The position numbers were made by a program, and so were the translations under genes. Under the pieces are notes generated by a model, which searched no databases, was not told where the DNA came from, and saw nothing but the letters and a program-made list of their open reading frames with translations. From assembly GCF_030463535.1 (NCBI RefSeq), contig NC_132901.1, positions 7,424,740-7,488,739 of the forward strand: DNA of 64,000 bases. Direction: 5' to 3'. The DNA is from Salminus brasiliensis (lineage: Eukaryota; Chordata; Actinopteri; Characiformes; Bryconidae). Numbering within the stretch: the first letter of the stretch is position 1; each line of letters opens with the position of its first letter. Of this stretch, positions 26,052 through 35,020 are shown one piece after another.

Positions 26052-28776
26052 AAACAGAGTTGTAATGTCCACAGACATGGGTGATGGTTAAAAGTGCTTT
26101 TGCAAAACAACATGCCTTGACACATAAACCTAAAGCCTGCATTCACAAGGATGTTTGAGTTAAAAATCCATGATTCTGTTAGAACACTTATCTTGTCACT
26201 GATTTCAACAGCACATCAACACATAGCAATCTTAAAACATTACACTGCTGTCCATTGAAAAAGTTGACTTTTGAATTGATGGAGCATTCTCTGACATACT
26301 CATGCATCGGGTCATTGGAAATAGGAATGGCCTAGGGTGGAGAATTAGTCAGCAATGACTAATCACTGCTGTCAGCTGACTTCTAGAGCTGTACTAACCA
26401 ACTAGTATAGCAACTTCACATTCACATTTGTTCTTCAATATATAAAGAATAACTACCAAGCTAACAAGTCAGTAACATAATTTGTTACCAACATTGTATT
26501 TGTCATCAAAATGATTGACAACAGGCCTTATTCGCTAATATTTTCCTAGGATTTATCTTCCTGAGAATCTGGACTTTCTGGGGGCAATGTCAGTTAGTTT
26601 GAAAACCACTGATCTGAACCTTTGTCCAGTGAAATATGCATGCTATCTATTAATGTCACTGAAAACCTTCCATCAGTGTGACTCTTTCATATGTGTTGTT
26701 CTCTTTGTCTCCTCCTTAGCCACGTGGAGCTCTGGGAAATGCACTGAAGGGTCATGCAAGCAGCATTAGACAGATCCACAAAGAACAAGTGTTGCCCATG
26801 GAACAAGCTATGGTAATTACAAAATGTACATATTACATACCTGTACACAGCTGTATGCACCATTTTTTACTGATTCATTCATCTATCACTCTTTTCACTC
26901 CTCCTCCTGTATTGCAACTTAAGAAATTTGTGAGAGCAAGGGTAAGCTGAAGTTTGGATTGTGGTGTGCAAACAAAGAAAATATCCTCCATGTGTTTTGA
27001 TGTGTTTTGGTGGTGTTTTGACCCAAAAAGACTCTTCTCTACTTTGTGTATGTAGCATAGATTGTGATTTAGAAGGGAAATATAATCAGGGCTCAGTAAA
27101 CAAAATGAAATATCAATAGGTTTGCTCTGAGCAATGAACCAATATTTAATCATTGTTATTCATAATTACAAAGTTATTATTAAACGTCCATTGAAAATTA
27201 GGTTTATTAGCAAAATGTACAAACTTTACAAAAAAACTTCAACACAAAAATCCACTTTTGCAGTTACTGACTACTGCAGTTTCAAAATGATTCAACCCCT
27301 TCATTACAAGCACGTCTCGTACTTAGTAGAGTATCCTTTTGCTTCTATGACCTGATGCAAACGTGATGCATTGCCAGACACCTGCTTCTAGCAGCATTCC
27401 TGAAAAATCTTAGCCCATTCCTCCTGGACAATGGCCTCCAGTTCGATATTATTTTTGGATTTGTGTGCTGCAACTGCCTTTTTTAAATCCCACCAAAGAT
27501 TTTCTATTGAGTTCAAGTCAGGCGACTGTGATGCCCACTCTAGAATCTGGCAGGACTTAGAGGTTTTCTTGGGATAATTGTCCTGTTGGAAGGTCCAATG
27601 ACTCCATAGCCTCAACATTCCCGCAGAAAGCATAATGTTCTTCCTAGGATTTGCTGATATTTGATTGAATCAATCTTGCCCTATGCACGCTGCAGCTTTT
27701 CAGTGCCAAAGAAAGCAAATCAGCCCCAGAGTATTACCGACTCATTCATTTGTTTCAATTGTTGCTCATTTTCAGAACCTTAAAACTGTAAAGCGATCAA
27801 ACAAAACTGGAACTTTTTTTTCAAAACTATGGATCAGCAGTATCTCTAGAGGAGGATGAATAAAGCATATGCTGAAAAGAACACCATGCCTAAAGTAACT
27901 AGTGGTTGGTGTGGCGCAACAGATAACACCACTACCTGCCACTGAGCTACCACACCATGTGGGAGACGAGGGTTCAATTCCCGGTCTGGGTGACTATGCT
28001 GCGCTACACCAATAAGAGTCCTTGGGCAAGACTCCTAACACTACACTTACCCACCTCTGTAATACGAGTTACCTTGTAGGTCGCTCTTGATAAGAGCGTC
28101 TGCTAAATGCCATAAATGTAAATGTAAAGCATGGCTGTGGCTTGGTGATGCTCTTGGGCTGATTTGCTTCCTCTAGCACTGGAAAGGTGAATCAGATGTG
28201 AATCACTTTATACAGCATAGATAAGAAAAAATGGTAGGTGGTGGGCTACACAAAACAAAAAGGTAACTTTAACAACCACTTACAGAGACTTCAGTTTAAT
28301 ATTTCCGTTTTTGAACAGTTTGGAGTGCTTGCATTTCCAGTTGTCTTTTTACTTCTAGTAAAACATATTTTGTTCCCATTTAAATTAATCAAACTGGTTT
28401 AGAACCCTGATTATACCTCATTTATAAATTATGCTTATTTTATATTTGTGTACTCTTTGTGCTGTTCAAACTGTTCTAGACTCTGTTCTAGAATGTGTAG
28501 AAGAGAAGGTTTCTCTGCGTTATACTCTGCGTTTTAAGTATATTAATAGAATTCCCTTCTACGTCTCTGGTATTAGATCTGTAACCCAAAATGCCTGTTA
28601 TGCTAACACAGTATGTACAGCATTATTGAATGTGTCTTTTATATTCAAGCAATATACTGCTTATCTTTCAGAGTTCCCTACGTCAAAGCATCACTTTACT
28701 ACAGAGCACTTCTAAAGAACTTCCAGTAAGTGCATAGCACGCTTTTGATAGTTTTTCCAGGAATAACTCCTTCCCC

Positions 28777-28807
<31 letters not shown>

Positions 28808-30297
28808 CAACATACCTAGGGACTTGAGCGTTAAGTAGGACATTTTTATCCAGTTGATAAATAATAATAAACAGTTTAGGTTTTTCCTAAAAAAAAATCA
28901 TCAGTTTTTGAAAATATCAGTACTAAAAATACCTTTGTCACCCTCAAATTAAAGTGATGCACATATACCTTTTCATTCAGTGCTCTCGTTTAGCTGCCAT
29001 TCACTAGTCACATTATGAAGTTTACATACACTCATCATAAATGTCATGGCAGTTTTGGGCTTTTAGTGCTTTCGGGGGCAGAATAAGTGTACAACATATA
29101 TATTTAATAAGAAAGAAACAAGAATTTGCTGCACAAGTAATTCTAAAATCTTGTAACTGACAAACTGTTAATACTCAACCTAAATACTCAAATATAATAA
29201 TTATTGCATTACTTTATGTTATTAAGTAATGCTATTAAGTATTCTTATATGTGTTATTAAGGCTCTATGGTGACAGTCCTTAAAAAGTGTTACCAACACT
29301 TTTTCTTGTGTGTGACTCGTCTTTGTCAGTCGATTAAATGATCGATTAACTTTTGTCTCTATTTTAGACAAAAGTGACCAATGTGCTGAGTGCCATTGAT
29401 GCAGCTGAGTACCTCATTGCCAACAATGCTTCTCATGTTGTGAAACAGGTACAGATTCAACACTGTTGACTTCCATTACCCTATTTATTTATTCATTTAC
29501 TCATGCACCCAGAATAAGTACAGCTTATACTAAAATACCACTGAGATACTGTTTCTTCTCCTGTCACAGGAGACTGGAAAATACATCAGAAACCTGGTGG
29601 GATACTTCAGACAGTACACCAATTGGGTTCAGAATTCAGTAAGTGTGTTTATGTATGTGTATCTTACCAGCACTGCTGTCCTATATTTTTGGGGGGCTTC
29701 TAGGTGAAAATATCACAGAAAGCATCAGCAGCTGGATACATTTGTGGTCATGGGGTTTGAACTTTCAGTCATTTTCAGTCAATGCCATTTTTATACAAAT
29801 ATAGTGACGTGTGGTGCTAATGTAGCTGTATGGCTAAGCAATGCTCAGTACCTCTTTAATACAACCATCTTGCACCTCAAGGCTGATTAAGAAGTTTGAC
29901 AATCAGCCACCGTTTAACAAACTATTGAATGAAAAAATAAAAATCTGAAGTTTAAATGACATCAGCTGATATAAACAGATATCAGTACTGGTCACATAAT
30001 TGATCAGGCCCTAGTATGTGTTGTATTTCACAGTCCCCATTGTCTAAAGAAAATACTTGTGCTAACAGGTCATGTGTGTTTCCCTATAGTTAACATTGGA
30101 AGTAGCTCAGTGCAAACCTGTCAGTAACATCATAGACTCACTGGAGATCGTTGGCTGCAGTTTCATAGTGGACTCAGTGGTAAGTCATGCCACATGCCAC
30201 TCCTTTGCAAGCACACACATACACACACACACACTGGGCATATAGAGGACATACTAATAAGGCTAGAACATGTACTAGAACAGCATGTCTGTACCAT

Positions 30298-30333
<36 letters not shown>

Positions 30334-33300
30334 GAACAAGATACTTACTGTTCGCACTCTAAACCCCTAAGAGGTGCAGAAGGGAAGAGGGATGTTTTTG
30401 GAGAGATGTGTATATGTGTGGGTGTGTGAGAAGGAGAGAAGGTACATAAGAGGAGGCAAAAGCCATAGAGGGAAGGAGCAAATGTATGTAAAATATGAAA
30501 TTCCATAAACTACAGCACTGAAGCTGCATTTGGGGTAAAACCATGATACAACATACATTTTTTCTTTATTGTCTTGTTTCCACAATATTATAGTGCAAAC
30601 TTCAATAGTAATTCATATATGGAATTTTATTTGGAAACCCTTTATTATATAGTTCAGGGCTACCCTAAGGAAAGCCCTAGATTTTATAACCTGCGTTAAC
30701 CCCAGATTTATCGTGATCAGGTGTTTACAACAGCAACCTGACTCCTAAGTGTGTCGCTCAAAGGTTTCTTTAGTAGTCTTAAGAGGATATATGGCCTCAG
30801 ACGTGTTGACTTTGCCAGCGGCTTTACTGTAAAAGCAGAATGCCCCCATAATCCAGAGCAAACTGTCCATAATCAAAAAATAATCAACAATCACTGGACC
30901 GTTTATTAAGTCAGGAATTTGCTCGTTCATGCAAATTTAAGTTACCACATTTTCTACATTATTTTATATTAAGAAATGATAAAATTTGTGTGTGTATGTG
31001 TGTGTGTGTATGGCAGAACACATTCTGGTTCGGACTGGGTGGCTGCTGTTTGTTTCTTATCCCCAGTATCATCATGTCTGTCAAACTCGCCAAATTCTAC
31101 CGTAGAATGGACACTGAGGATGTTTTCGACGAGTAAGTAAACACACATACTGTACACTGGCAGTCTTGATCAGATGTATAAATATCATCATAACCATAAA
31201 ACAACGACTTGATATAAAATCAAGACAATTTCCAAATGCCAGTTTAAGTGATGTCATGGAGAAAAGGATCGCCAGATTTAAAGAGCACTCAGAACTTACA
31301 GAAAACAGGTTTCATTTGTAACAAAGTGCATCAACCTTTAGGATTAATGCTAATTATATAAGTACTTACATAGTTAAATAAGGAATTACAACCACGTTTA
31401 GTTTACTTTCTTTATCAACAGGTTTGAGTCTGTCCTTCTGATTTTATTATGTTTATTTTGATATCAGTGTCAAAAACATGGCACAAAATGCCTGACAAAC
31501 GCATATCTTTTCAGAGGCAATAACACCCAAAAGCTGAATCACCAAAAGTTATGATTTTTTTTTATTACCATTTTAACCATAAATTTGAAACTTTGCTCAG
31601 ACATCTCTTACTTTTAGGTTTGCCATGCCTTTTTCCATGGCCAGGTAAAGCCTAATATATTCTCTTCTCTTGCTTTCCTTTTCCATCTTTTGCCTTTGTT
31701 CCTTACTTCCAGTTTTCCAGCAACTTGGCACTTCACTCTTTGATAACAATTTCCATTCCATTACTGGTTGTTTTACATTTCATTCTGTTTCTTTCGATTT
31801 TCTTCATTCGTCTGGGTATCTTCATTCTTTCAAACCCACTGCATTTCTCTCTTATTCTAGTATTGTATTTTTTACTCTTTTACATAAAAGAAAAGTAAAA
31901 AGATATTCACTCATATTGTACCTCCCCTTTTTTCATCAACTAACAACCTGGTTAACAAAAGTAGCAGATATTTGTTAAAGAACACAATTACATTTGTTAA
32001 AGATACAATTACACATACACACACACACATACACATACACACATATATATATTACTATTATTATTATTATTATTATTGTATTATAACATCTCTATAGTAT
32101 ATAGATAGATACAACTATTATCTATTATCATGTGTCATTTCATATCTCATATTACTTTCCCTTCATTGTTTTATACATATTTTGTTTCTCCTTTTGTGTG
32201 CATGATTTTGTTTTCAGTATGGACATCAGTGGTAATCATAATGATCATGTATATGGCATAAGTAACCCAGTGATGGCCAGGTACAGTAAAGGCTTTGCCC
32301 TATACATCTGCATGTCATTTAGAAGTCTGCAAATACTGGTGATGGGAACTGCAGTTGCTTCAGTTAATGGTGCACTTTACCATAATACAGCAATGGCATG
32401 TAATATAAACATATGCTGCTATGCAACAGTAACAGTGATCTAGAGTATTTCTGAAAAACAGAAACTGCCACCTTCTGTTTTACAATGCTAAGTATACTTG
32501 TTTAGGTTTTGCATGTTGAACTGCCCTCAGTACAAATAATTGTAATAGTTACTAATTGCCCTCAGACATGTGTATCTCTCATATCTGCTTATATTATTTT
32601 TTTTGCATGGTGTTTAGTACAGAAGCAAGCTATGCATGTTAGTAGTAGGGCTGGGCATGTTAACCATTTTTGATCAAAGGATTGCATTTTTAAAGCAAAT
32701 GATATTTGTTTATACAGACAAGACAGAAAACATTTAATATTTTTATGAATGAAAACAAAAACAAAAGATTTACCATGCAGCTAGCAATCGACTGTTTGGT
32801 TGGTTAAGTCAATGATCACTGTGTATAACTAATGTATCAATTGATTGATATTGATATTGGCAAAAAAAATATACACAATTTGCATCTTTTTTTGGTATCA
32901 GTGGAATTACAACTTGTAATCTTAAAAGAAGGCAAAAACTCTAAATTAATCTTAAACAAAATTATGACATTTTTCACAATATATTTTGAGGAATAGAATT
33001 CAAGCATTGCACAAATAAGCACTGCATAGAAATGGTGGTCTTTCACATAGATAAAGAGAACTAAAATAAAACTATAAAATAAGTTTATATATGTATGTTT
33101 GTTTGTTGTTTGTTTTTTAGACTAAGAATATTTTTACATGTCCAGTATATATTGGGTACTGTTGCTTTAAGAGAAGTGCAAGTTCTCTGTTTTTAGTGCA
33201 CATACTGTATCAGATGCCAGTCCTACATTCCTCATTCCTCCTGAGTTCAGCATTCCTTATCATTTAACACACCTGATTCAACTCATCTGCTTATTCGCAG

Positions 33301-35020
33301 AGGCCTTTGTTACTTGAAAACAGATGGAAAGCCATTTTGACACCCGTAGTTTTGTGCGTTTCTGAATTGTTACTGGAACTGAAGCATTTGTGCATGCGCT
33401 CTCAGCGGACCAATAAATTCATTAATGCTTGAATCTGCATGATATTGTACTATAGAGGGGAACTCTATAGTTAGGAGAAAAAACAGTATTTGAATAAATT
33501 GTGCATTTTAAATTTGTTTGGCCCATAGAGCTTAGTTTGTGAAACTTGATAGCTGCTTTAATAAACATGATCGTTGAAAACGGATAGGAAAATCAACCCA
33601 CGGCAATTCAGTAAAGCACTATTTAACAAAAACATTTGGAGTATAATCTTAAACATAAATATAAAATCACACCTGCTGATACCTTATTATCTGATTAAGC
33701 AAACAAAGACTACAATAATTTTGTTTGTCCATATGTTTGAATATGCATGCCCATCCCTAGCTACTAGAGCACCTCAGGATAAAAAAATATTTGAACTTGA
33801 TGTTTTATATAATCTCATATGTATATATGAACCAGTTTAGTCAAAGACCTTTAATGACATCTAACTTGGATGTGTTGCAGTTATCCCTCATATGACACAA
33901 TGACACGGTATCCTAGGGCCTCCGCCCCACCAAGGCAGCTTGACTGGTGACACATGCAAGCACATTTACACTTTTACATACATGGGACATGCAACCCAGA
34001 TCCACATAAAGAGGTATATTGACTGGTAACACTTAAACAGTCGCTCCGCTCTTCACATTTATGCTGTGTTCATTTTCTCATCCGTATTTTAGACAAATCT
34101 TGCTATTCTTTTTATTTCAGTGCTTCTGTGTTTCTGTCACTTCATGTATGCAGCACTTAATTCCTGGAAATTCTTTCTTATTAACATCCTTTCATCATCA
34201 TTCTTTGCTTTATGCTTTGTCTTTTAATCACTGAGCCACTAAAGTCCTCATGTGGCTCTTCCCATCTTTCCATCTTCCATATTATTTTCCTGTGAGGCTC
34301 AATCTGCCTTTTACCACATCATCTGACTTTCACCATCATCTCTTTTCATTGCAGTCACTCATTGACTTTGACTTGCTGTTTATCCATTTGCTTTCTTCTG
34401 ATTCATTTGAAATCAAAACTTACTAAGTTAATATTTTTTTATTCTAATGTAATTCTCATTTTTACACTCAAAACACAGGATCTGTTGTGACTTTGCCTCC
34501 ATTTGCACATGCAGCGTTTAAATGGTATTTTACCATTCAAAGTCCTGTTAAGTAAGAAGTGATGTCCTCAGCATGAAAGGCTAGTAGCTTCTTTATTTTG
34601 AATCATGTAAGAAATACACTATGGAAACTCAACTGTTCAAAACAAGAAGCTTGGTTGGCCATGCCTCACTGCAGAATGTTTCACAGAAGCTAGTAAAGCT
34701 AAAGTATGAGCTTCTGTGCACATGAGGCTCCCGGGTATTGTACTGGGTTCTCTTACTGCTATACGTAAGTTGTATATACCATGTTGTACCATGTCAAATT
34801 TAAACACTAATAAATTCCTCAGTAAAGGTGCATGTGTGAAAGAGGCTATGTATGTTTTACATATTAGACCCAGTTTATTATTGTTAAATATATTGTGTTC
34901 ATCTTATATTTGATAATATTTGAAGAGCTTCTTTTGTATAAATGAACTTCTTTTTACCTATGTGTGTAATAACACTGATTTCTGTTTATTTTCCTTAGCG
35001 GTTCGGAAAACTGGAGCTAG
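7654..35020 (+). CDS. prom1: prominin-1 (CD133) gene, 5' partial, about 25-28 exons (gene-level span)
   Basis: Prominin-1 is a cholesterol-binding pentaspan glycoprotein of plasma-membrane protrusions and photoreceptor discs. The exons listed separately join in matching phase to about 758 codons from the N-terminal ectodomain to the end of the last membrane segment, close to the human length for that interval (about 752). Visible in order: membrane segment 2 followed by a Cys-rich stretch ([13 protein letters not shown]), membrane segment 3, a large first loop with sequons NIT, NYT and NFT, segments 4 and 5 around the cytoplasmic [13 protein letters not shown], a second large loop with NAT and NAS, and a last segment ending [10 protein letters not shown]. 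The signal peptide and first ectodomain exon were not found and probably lie upstream of base 1. Whether this is the prom1a or prom1b duplicate cannot be told. The exact 3' end is uncertain because several tail exons are possible. Gene order with two FGFBP genes downstream supports the identity. Confidence 0.93.
7830..7856 (+). CDS. prom1: prom1 27-nt microexon
   Basis: Exactly nine codons, PENVVLTLQ, phase 0 on both sides, with acceptor cacaacag and donor cag/gtaatg. It corresponds in position, length and sequence to the human nine-residue segment KPETVILGL that is optional between CD133 splice forms, so it is probably an optional exon here too. Confidence 0.82.
8524..8729 (+). CDS. prom1: prom1 exon: membrane segment 2, Cys-rich intracellular loop, segment 3
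   Basis: 206 nt, phase 0 in, ending with two bases of a codon. It starts [15 protein letters not shown] and runs through [15 protein letters not shown], then [14 protein letters not shown] and the hydrophobic [14 protein letters not shown]. The match to human prominin-1 ([20 protein letters not shown], then [18 protein letters not shown]) is very strong. Confidence 0.97.
10121..10138. repeat. poly(C) tract, 18 C
   Basis: Uninterrupted C run; a second run of 15 C lies at 10264-10278 in the same pyrimidine-rich stretch. Confidence 0.9.
10480..11760 (-). mobile_element. decayed Tc1-like transposon
   Basis: Minus-strand translation gives [20 protein letters not shown], then [11 protein letters not shown] and [13 protein letters not shown], the catalytic core of Tc1 transposase. 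Further upstream on the same strand is the helix-turn-helix part ([24 protein letters not shown]). The left end carries the typical AAGTATTCAGACCCTTTACTC terminal region. Stops and frameshifts make it inactive. The 11530-11760 part may come from another element. Confidence 0.85.
12280..12415. repeat. short dispersed repeat (MITE-like)
   Basis: The words CTGGTCCTGAAGATCTACCA and GGAGCTAAACTTTGCAGGG resemble a very common short inverted-repeat element of fish genomes. Related words recur at 35370-35505. Confidence 0.45.
12448..12506. repeat. (CA)n microsatellite
   Basis: About 28 CA units with one TC and one GA interruption. Confidence 0.9.
13440..14390 (+). mobile_element. decayed Tc1-like transposon
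   Basis: Begins with the family end TTAATGAGCCAAACCATTATGG and ends near CAGGGCACCTTTCCAGAG. In between are recognisable landmarks: AGAAGGGCTACTGTGGCAG, GTCTGATGATTAAGGTTTTC and GGCGGTGTGATGCTCTAGGC. These are the degraded forms of transposase-coding segments. No open frame remains. Confidence 0.75.
14821..14941 (+). CDS. prom1: prom1 exon: start of first large extracellular loop
   Basis: 121 nt; the first base completes the Thr codon from the previous exon. It reads [20 protein letters not shown] and on to FANYTPA, matching human [20 protein letters not shown]. There are two N-glycosylation sequons, NIT and NYT. It follows a 6.1-kb intron loaded with Tc1 fossils and is followed directly by a CA repeat at the donor side. 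Confidence 0.96.
14949..14988. repeat. (CA)n microsatellite at an exon donor
   Basis: Starts 8 bases after the prom1 exon ending at 14941. Confidence 0.9.
15665..15728 (+). CDS. prom1: prom1 exon: first extracellular loop
   Basis: 64 nt, phase 0 in, one base left over. [20 protein letters not shown] matches human [20 protein letters not shown] almost position for position. Acceptor ctgtttacag, donor aca/gtaagt. Confidence 0.95.
15833..15922 (+). CDS. prom1: prom1 exon: first extracellular loop
   Basis: 90 nt, phase 1 in and out. Reads [20 protein letters not shown] then [10 protein letters not shown], matching human [25 protein letters not shown]. Donor ggag/gtaagg. The following constitutive junction restores the human length exactly. 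Confidence 0.94.
16546..16569 (+). CDS. prom1: candidate prom1 24-nt microexon (alternative)
   Basis: A 24-nt segment between gctaaag and gtaatag. It keeps the phase of the flanking exons (1 in, 1 out) and would insert VKVESAIK between LRMTG and [11 protein letters not shown] long pyrimidine tract lies 30-70 nt upstream and a TGC motif sits just before the AG, the layout seen at regulated microexons. Without it the protein matches human prominin length exactly, so it is optional at best. Confidence 0.5.
17787..17813. repeat. (GT)n microsatellite
   Basis: About 13 units, inside a prom1 intron. Confidence 0.85.
18421..18638 (+). CDS. prom1: prom1 exon: first extracellular loop, coiled region
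   Basis: 218 nt, phase 1 in, phase 0 out. Starts [20 protein letters not shown], matching human [20 protein letters not shown], and continues with [12 protein letters not shown], then [14 protein letters not shown], like human LRSSLNDPLC and ETCNSIRLSLSQL. The two loop cysteines are kept. Confidence 0.96.
18690..18865. mobile_element. hAT-type MITE-like inverted repeat
   Basis: The left arm GGCTGCAAGTTTTCATTCCA and the right arm containing GAAAACCTGCGATTACACC are imperfect inverted copies around a centre rich in TGATTCTACTTGTTTAATC. This layout matches a short non-autonomous element common in fish. Confidence 0.55.
19012..19054. repeat. (GT)n microsatellite
   Basis: About 21 GT units, 50 bases before the next prom1 exon. 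Confidence 0.9.
19104..19178 (+). CDS. prom1: prom1 exon: first extracellular loop
   Basis: 75 nt, phase 0 on both sides. [20 protein letters not shown] then YIVQK aligns with human [25 protein letters not shown]. Acceptor atgttttag, donor aag/gtagta. Confidence 0.94.
19765..19828 (+). CDS. prom1: prom1 exon: first extracellular loop
   Basis: 64 nt, phase 0 in, one base left. [21 protein letters not shown] matches human [21 protein letters not shown]. Donor tcaa/gtaagt. Confidence 0.94.
20385..20393 (+). CDS. prom1: candidate prom1 9-nt microexon (alternative)
   Basis: Nine bases between a good acceptor (pyrimidine-rich, ending gaacttcag) and an excellent donor (cca/gtaagt). They keep the phase of the neighbours and would insert Thr-Leu-Pro between VVS and RVKALL. 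The human protein has no matching residues in the form I remember, so this would be an optional insertion. Evidence is splice-site strength and phase only. Confidence 0.4.
20572..20731 (+). CDS. prom1: prom1 exon: end of first extracellular loop
   Basis: 160 nt, phase 1 in, two bases left. Reads [20 protein letters not shown], then [20 protein letters not shown] and ends QLDFY, aligning with human [20 protein letters not shown] through YDSY. Contains sequon NFT. Confidence 0.93.
21734..21886 (+). CDS. prom1: prom1 exon: membrane segment 4 and second cytoplasmic loop
   Basis: 153 nt. [20 protein letters not shown] is the membrane helix. It is followed by [20 protein letters not shown], nearly identical to human [20 protein letters not shown], then [10 protein letters not shown]. 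This is the most diagnostic prominin exon in the window. Confidence 0.97.
22158..22281 (+). CDS. prom1: prom1 exon: membrane segment 5
   Basis: 124 nt, phase 2 in, phase 0 out. [20 protein letters not shown] then [21 protein letters not shown] matches human [20 protein letters not shown] and GANVEKLICEPYTSKELFR. Confidence 0.97.
22965..23068 (+). CDS. prom1: prom1 exon: second large extracellular loop
   Basis: 104 nt. [20 protein letters not shown] followed by [14 protein letters not shown] aligns with human [20 protein letters not shown] and the region up to VYSD. Acceptor tgtgtgcag, donor cag/gtgtgt. Confidence 0.94.
23400..23900. repeat. unclassified A- and CA-rich dispersed repeat
   Basis: A long stretch made of AACAAAC-type words passes into GGGACTAACAAGGGGGCGTG and CACAGGTGGGAACACC. 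The composition differs from the flanking intron. It reads like the complement of a fish LTR or hAT-type non-coding end, but I cannot assign it. Confidence 0.4.
24111..24195 (+). CDS. prom1: prom1 exon: second extracellular loop
   Basis: 85 nt; the first base completes an Arg codon. [20 protein letters not shown] then IKFINATV matches human [20 protein letters not shown]. Sequon NAT. Confidence 0.95.
24296..24442 (+). CDS. prom1: prom1 exon: second extracellular loop
   Basis: 147 nt, phase 0. Reads [20 protein letters not shown], then [20 protein letters not shown] and INFQGYLSE, aligning with human [20 protein letters not shown] through MNYDSYLAQ. A CA microsatellite begins at the donor. 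Confidence 0.94.
24445..24480. repeat. (CA)n microsatellite at an exon donor
   Basis: Begins directly at the donor of the exon ending at 24442. Confidence 0.85.
25183..25254 (+). CDS. prom1: prom1 exon: second extracellular loop
   Basis: 72 nt, phase 0. [20 protein letters not shown] then ADHL matches human [21 protein letters not shown]. Confidence 0.94.
26018..26050. repeat. (CA)n microsatellite
   Basis: About 16 units in a prom1 intron. Confidence 0.88.
26720..26812 (+). CDS. prom1: prom1 exon: second extracellular loop
   Basis: 93 nt, phase 0. [20 protein letters not shown] then [11 protein letters not shown] matches human [20 protein letters not shown] and QQRVLPIEQSL. Confidence 0.95.
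27245..27740 (-). mobile_element. Tc1-like transposon fragment, left arm of an inverted pair
   Basis: Minus-strand frame reads [20 protein letters not shown] then [20 protein letters not shown], the C-terminal catalytic region of a Tc1 transposase (DNDPKHT and SPDLNPIENLW motifs in altered form). Upstream on the same strand is a remnant of the ILWGCFA motif near 27735. Confidence 0.85.
27850..28200 (+). mobile_element. Tc1-like fragment in opposite orientation, interrupted by a SINE
   Basis: Left part AAGAACACCATGCCTAAAG and right part CATGGCTGTGGCTTGGTGAT join to a plus-strand Tc1 segment ([11 protein letters not shown]-type). The right part contains GGGCTGATTTGCTTCCTC, an inverted copy of sequence at about 27700. 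Confidence 0.65.
27900..28130 (+). mobile_element. tRNA-derived SINE inserted in a Tc1 fragment
   Basis: The 5' part holds an A-box-like TGGCGCAACAGATAAC and a B-box-like GGTTCAATTCC at tRNA spacing. The 3' part holds GTCGCTCTTGATAAGAGCGT, then CTGCTAAATGCCATAAATGT, the same tail as the LINE fragment ending at 5365. The possible target duplication is short (TAAAG on both sides). Confidence 0.8.
28672..28725 (+). CDS. prom1: prom1 exon: second extracellular loop
   Basis: 54 nt, phase 0. [18 protein letters not shown] aligns with human STLYQSVKILQRTGNGLL. Acceptor atctttcag, donor cca/gtaagt. Confidence 0.92.
28775..28803. repeat. (CA)n microsatellite
   Basis: About 15 units in a prom1 intron. 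Confidence 0.88.
29368..29448 (+). CDS. prom1: prom1 exon: second extracellular loop
   Basis: 81 nt, phase 0. [20 protein letters not shown] then ASHVVKQ matches human [23 protein letters not shown]. Sequon NAS. Confidence 0.95.
29570..29638 (+). CDS. prom1: prom1 exon: second extracellular loop
   Basis: 69 nt, phase 0. [20 protein letters not shown] then QNS matches human [23 protein letters not shown]. Confidence 0.95.
30090..30179 (+). CDS. prom1: prom1 exon: end of second extracellular loop
   Basis: 90 nt, phase 0. [20 protein letters not shown] then [10 protein letters not shown] matches human [29 protein letters not shown]; both loop cysteines are kept. Confidence 0.95.
30298..30330. 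repeat. (CA)n microsatellite
   Basis: About 16 units; a shorter CA run lies at 30219-30234. Confidence 0.88.
31017..31132 (+). CDS. prom1: prom1 exon: last membrane segment and juxtamembrane tail
   Basis: 116 nt, phase 0 in, two bases left. [20 protein letters not shown] is the helix, then [18 protein letters not shown], matching human AVKLAKYYRRMDSEDVYD. Every later exon in this gene is part of the cytoplasmic tail. Confidence 0.96.
31618..31644 (+). CDS. prom1: candidate optional 27-nt prom1 tail exon
   Basis: 27 nt between acttttag and cag/gtaaag. It keeps phase 2 on both sides and would add about nine residues (E-FAMPFSMA) after DVFD. I do not recognise the peptide. It is called from splice sites and phase alone. 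Confidence 0.35.
31996..32077. repeat. compound (CA)n / (ATT)n repeat
   Basis: Interrupted CA and TA units followed by about eight ATT units. Confidence 0.8.
32218..32280 (+). CDS. prom1: prom1 cytoplasmic-tail exon
   Basis: 63 nt, phase 2 in and out. [20 protein letters not shown] clearly matches the human tail NGYHKDHVYGIHNPVMT. Acceptor tgttttcag, donor cag/gtacag. If the donor is not used, the frame stays open to a stop near 32443. Confidence 0.9.
33881..33950 (+). CDS. prom1: probable prom1 tail exon, alternative or terminal
   Basis: After a good acceptor (tgtgttgcag) the compatible frame reads [20 protein letters not shown] then DW and a TGA at 33948-33950. A donor-like gtgaca begins at 33947, so the exon could end as 66 nt in phase 2 or act as the terminal exon ending in QLDW. 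The basic, Pro-rich peptide resembles alternative prominin-1 tails from memory. Confidence 0.65.
34999..35020 (+). CDS. prom1: probable alternative prom1 terminal coding exon
   Basis: After acceptor ttttccttag, any of the upstream phase-2 exons joined here read one codon then GSENWS and a TAG stop at 35018-35020. A donor-like site follows at 35032, so the exon may continue or splice. A poly(A) signal AATAAA lies at 35305-35310. Confidence 0.5.

Noticed and set aside
31670-31978. 102-codon Phe/Ser-rich frame
   Set aside because: Pyrimidine-rich intron sequence following the candidate 27-nt tail exon; no recognisable domain.
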